From an uncultured Phycisphaerales bacterium (GTDB lineage: Bacteria > Planctomycetota > Phycisphaerae > Phycisphaerales > SM1A02): DNA of 14,152 nt. The position numbers and the translations under genes are program-made. Numbering within the stretch: position 1 is the first letter of the stretch; the number at the start of each line of letters is the position of its first letter. The DNA lies in contig CAMPIL010000051.1 of assembly GCA_946886375.1 (NCBI GenBank), positions 1 through 14,152 on the forward strand, in the 5' to 3' direction. Below, piece by piece: positions 13,487 through 14,152 of this stretch. Under the pieces are notes generated by a model that ran no database searches, was not told the origin of the DNA, and saw only the letters and a program-made list of their open reading frames with translations.

Positions 13487-14091
13487 CCGCCATCAACCTC
13501 ATCCCGCTGGCACGCCGCCACGCCAAGCAGCGGCGGCAACGGACGCGACGCTGGATCACGCTGACCTCGCTCTACGGTTCGCTGCTTCTGCTGGCTTATA
13601 CATCCACGCGTGTGCTGTGGGGCTTTGACAATCGCGCTCTGGCGCTCCAGTTGGGAGCTGTGCTGGCGGAGATTCATGACTCTGAAGAGTCCAGCAAATC
13701 GCTGCGGGCGGAGATCATGCGCACGCGAACGCTGTGGAACACATCGAACGTCGTGGCAGACCAGCCCGATTGGAGCCTGTTGCTGAGCATTGTCGCCCAT
13801 TCCCTTGACGATGAAACTGTGCTTCGCAGTTGCACGGTGCGTCCGGCCGACCACAAGGATGACCGCAAGCCGGCCTCGCAGGCCGTGGCGGGTCTGCCTT
13901 ATGAATGCACCGTGGCGGGGCTTGGCCGCTCGCAACTGGCTGTCTCGCAGTTCGTGCTGCGACTGGAGAACCTGGGGCTGTTCTCATCGGTCAGGCTGGT
14001 GGAAACTCGCCGCGAGCCGTTCCTGAATTCCGAAGCGATCGCATTTCGCATCAGTTGCGCGGTGGATGAGAAAGCGGAGGCGGTGAAATGA
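13483..14091 (+). CDS. pilN: PilN-like assembly protein
   Basis: A 202-residue bitopic membrane protein. It starts MTAINLIP, matching the INLLP-type peptide by which PilN binds PilM. A basic stretch (RRHAKQRRQRTRRW) follows, one membrane helix at about 24-42, a coiled coil at about 50-85, and a periplasmic ferredoxin-like domain to the end. ATG at 13483 overlaps the pilM stop (ATGA) with GGAG seven bases upstream; this start gives the conserved N-terminus, unlike the upstream ATG at 13426. Similarity outside the first 20 residues is low, as is normal for PilN. Confidence 0.83.
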   Translation: MTAINLIPLARRHAKQRRQRTRRWITLTSLYGSLLLLAYTSTRVLWGFDNRALALQLGAVLAEIHDSEESSKSLRAEIMRTRTLWNTSNVVADQPDWSLLLSIVAHSLDDETVLRSCTVRPADHKDDRKPASQAVAGLPYECTVAGLGRSQLAVSQFVLRLENLGLFSSVRLVETRREPFLNSEAIAFRISCAVDEKAEAVK

Positions 14092-14152
14092 GCGACCGCA
14101 GCACCTCAACATGGACATGGTGGCAGATTGATGCGTGCGGCCTGGCCATGTG
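14088..14152 (+). CDS. start of a further pilus/secretion gene, probably PilO-like (truncated by window)
   Basis: ATG at 14088 overlaps the pilN stop (ATGA) and follows GGAGG at 14076-14080 by 7 bases. Only 21 codons are visible (MSDRSTSTWTWWQIDACGLA...). The position after PilM and PilN predicts a PilO/GspM-type protein. The sequence itself is too short to show it. Confidence 0.6.
   Translation, partial: MSDRSTSTWTWWQIDACGLAM

Overview
The window looks like chromosomal DNA from a fairly high-GC, Gram-negative-type bacterium. It carries conserved housekeeping genes (truB, two tRNAs, a cold-shock protein, an acyl-lipid desaturase) and the start of a type IV pilus / type II secretion operon with separate PilM- and PilN-like genes. 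The style of the desaturase, the pilus ATPase and a kinase-STAS pair would fit Planctomycetota (Phycisphaerae-like). No rRNA or lineage marker is present, so that placement is a guess.

Layout. 1-539 (minus): 5' part of truB. 638-864 (plus): tRNA-Ser(GGA) and tRNA-Pro(GGG), closed by a hairpin terminator. 965-1600 (minus): a small SAM-dependent methyltransferase. A 13-base exact copy of the tRNA-Pro 3' end recurs at 1816-1828, followed by another terminator hairpin, so the methyltransferase lies between two att-like direct repeats. 1958-2696: no convincing gene, but a degenerate tandem array with a strict 21-bp period, 9 units then 25 units separated by a 4-base phase slip. 2780-4848 (plus): a tight three-gene cassette of a membrane-anchored staphylococcal-nuclease-like protein, an unrecognised 369-residue protein with two C-terminal membrane helices, and an unrecognised 125-residue tail-anchored protein. 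Base composition here is visibly less GC-rich than in the pilus genes. 4920-5330 (minus): PGPGW-type membrane protein. 5542-6492 (plus): fatty-acid desaturase. A near-ideal bidirectional terminator lies between it and the convergent cold-shock gene (6621-6824, minus).

7192-14152 (plus): a probable operon with very short gaps or 4-base ATGA overlaps. It encodes a PAS-containing sensor histidine kinase, a STAS-domain anti-sigma-factor antagonist, a PilB/GspE ATPase, a PilC/GspF platform protein, a PilM-like actin fold protein, a PilN-like protein and the first 21 codons of a probable PilO-like gene. The order implies that a phospho-signalling module is co-expressed with, and may control, the secretion/pilus motor.

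The most unusual parts are the 21-bp phased array, the tRNA-Pro 3'-end duplication and the nuclease/membrane-protein cassette. Together they look like an accessory segment inserted between the tRNA genes and the desaturase/cold-shock region.
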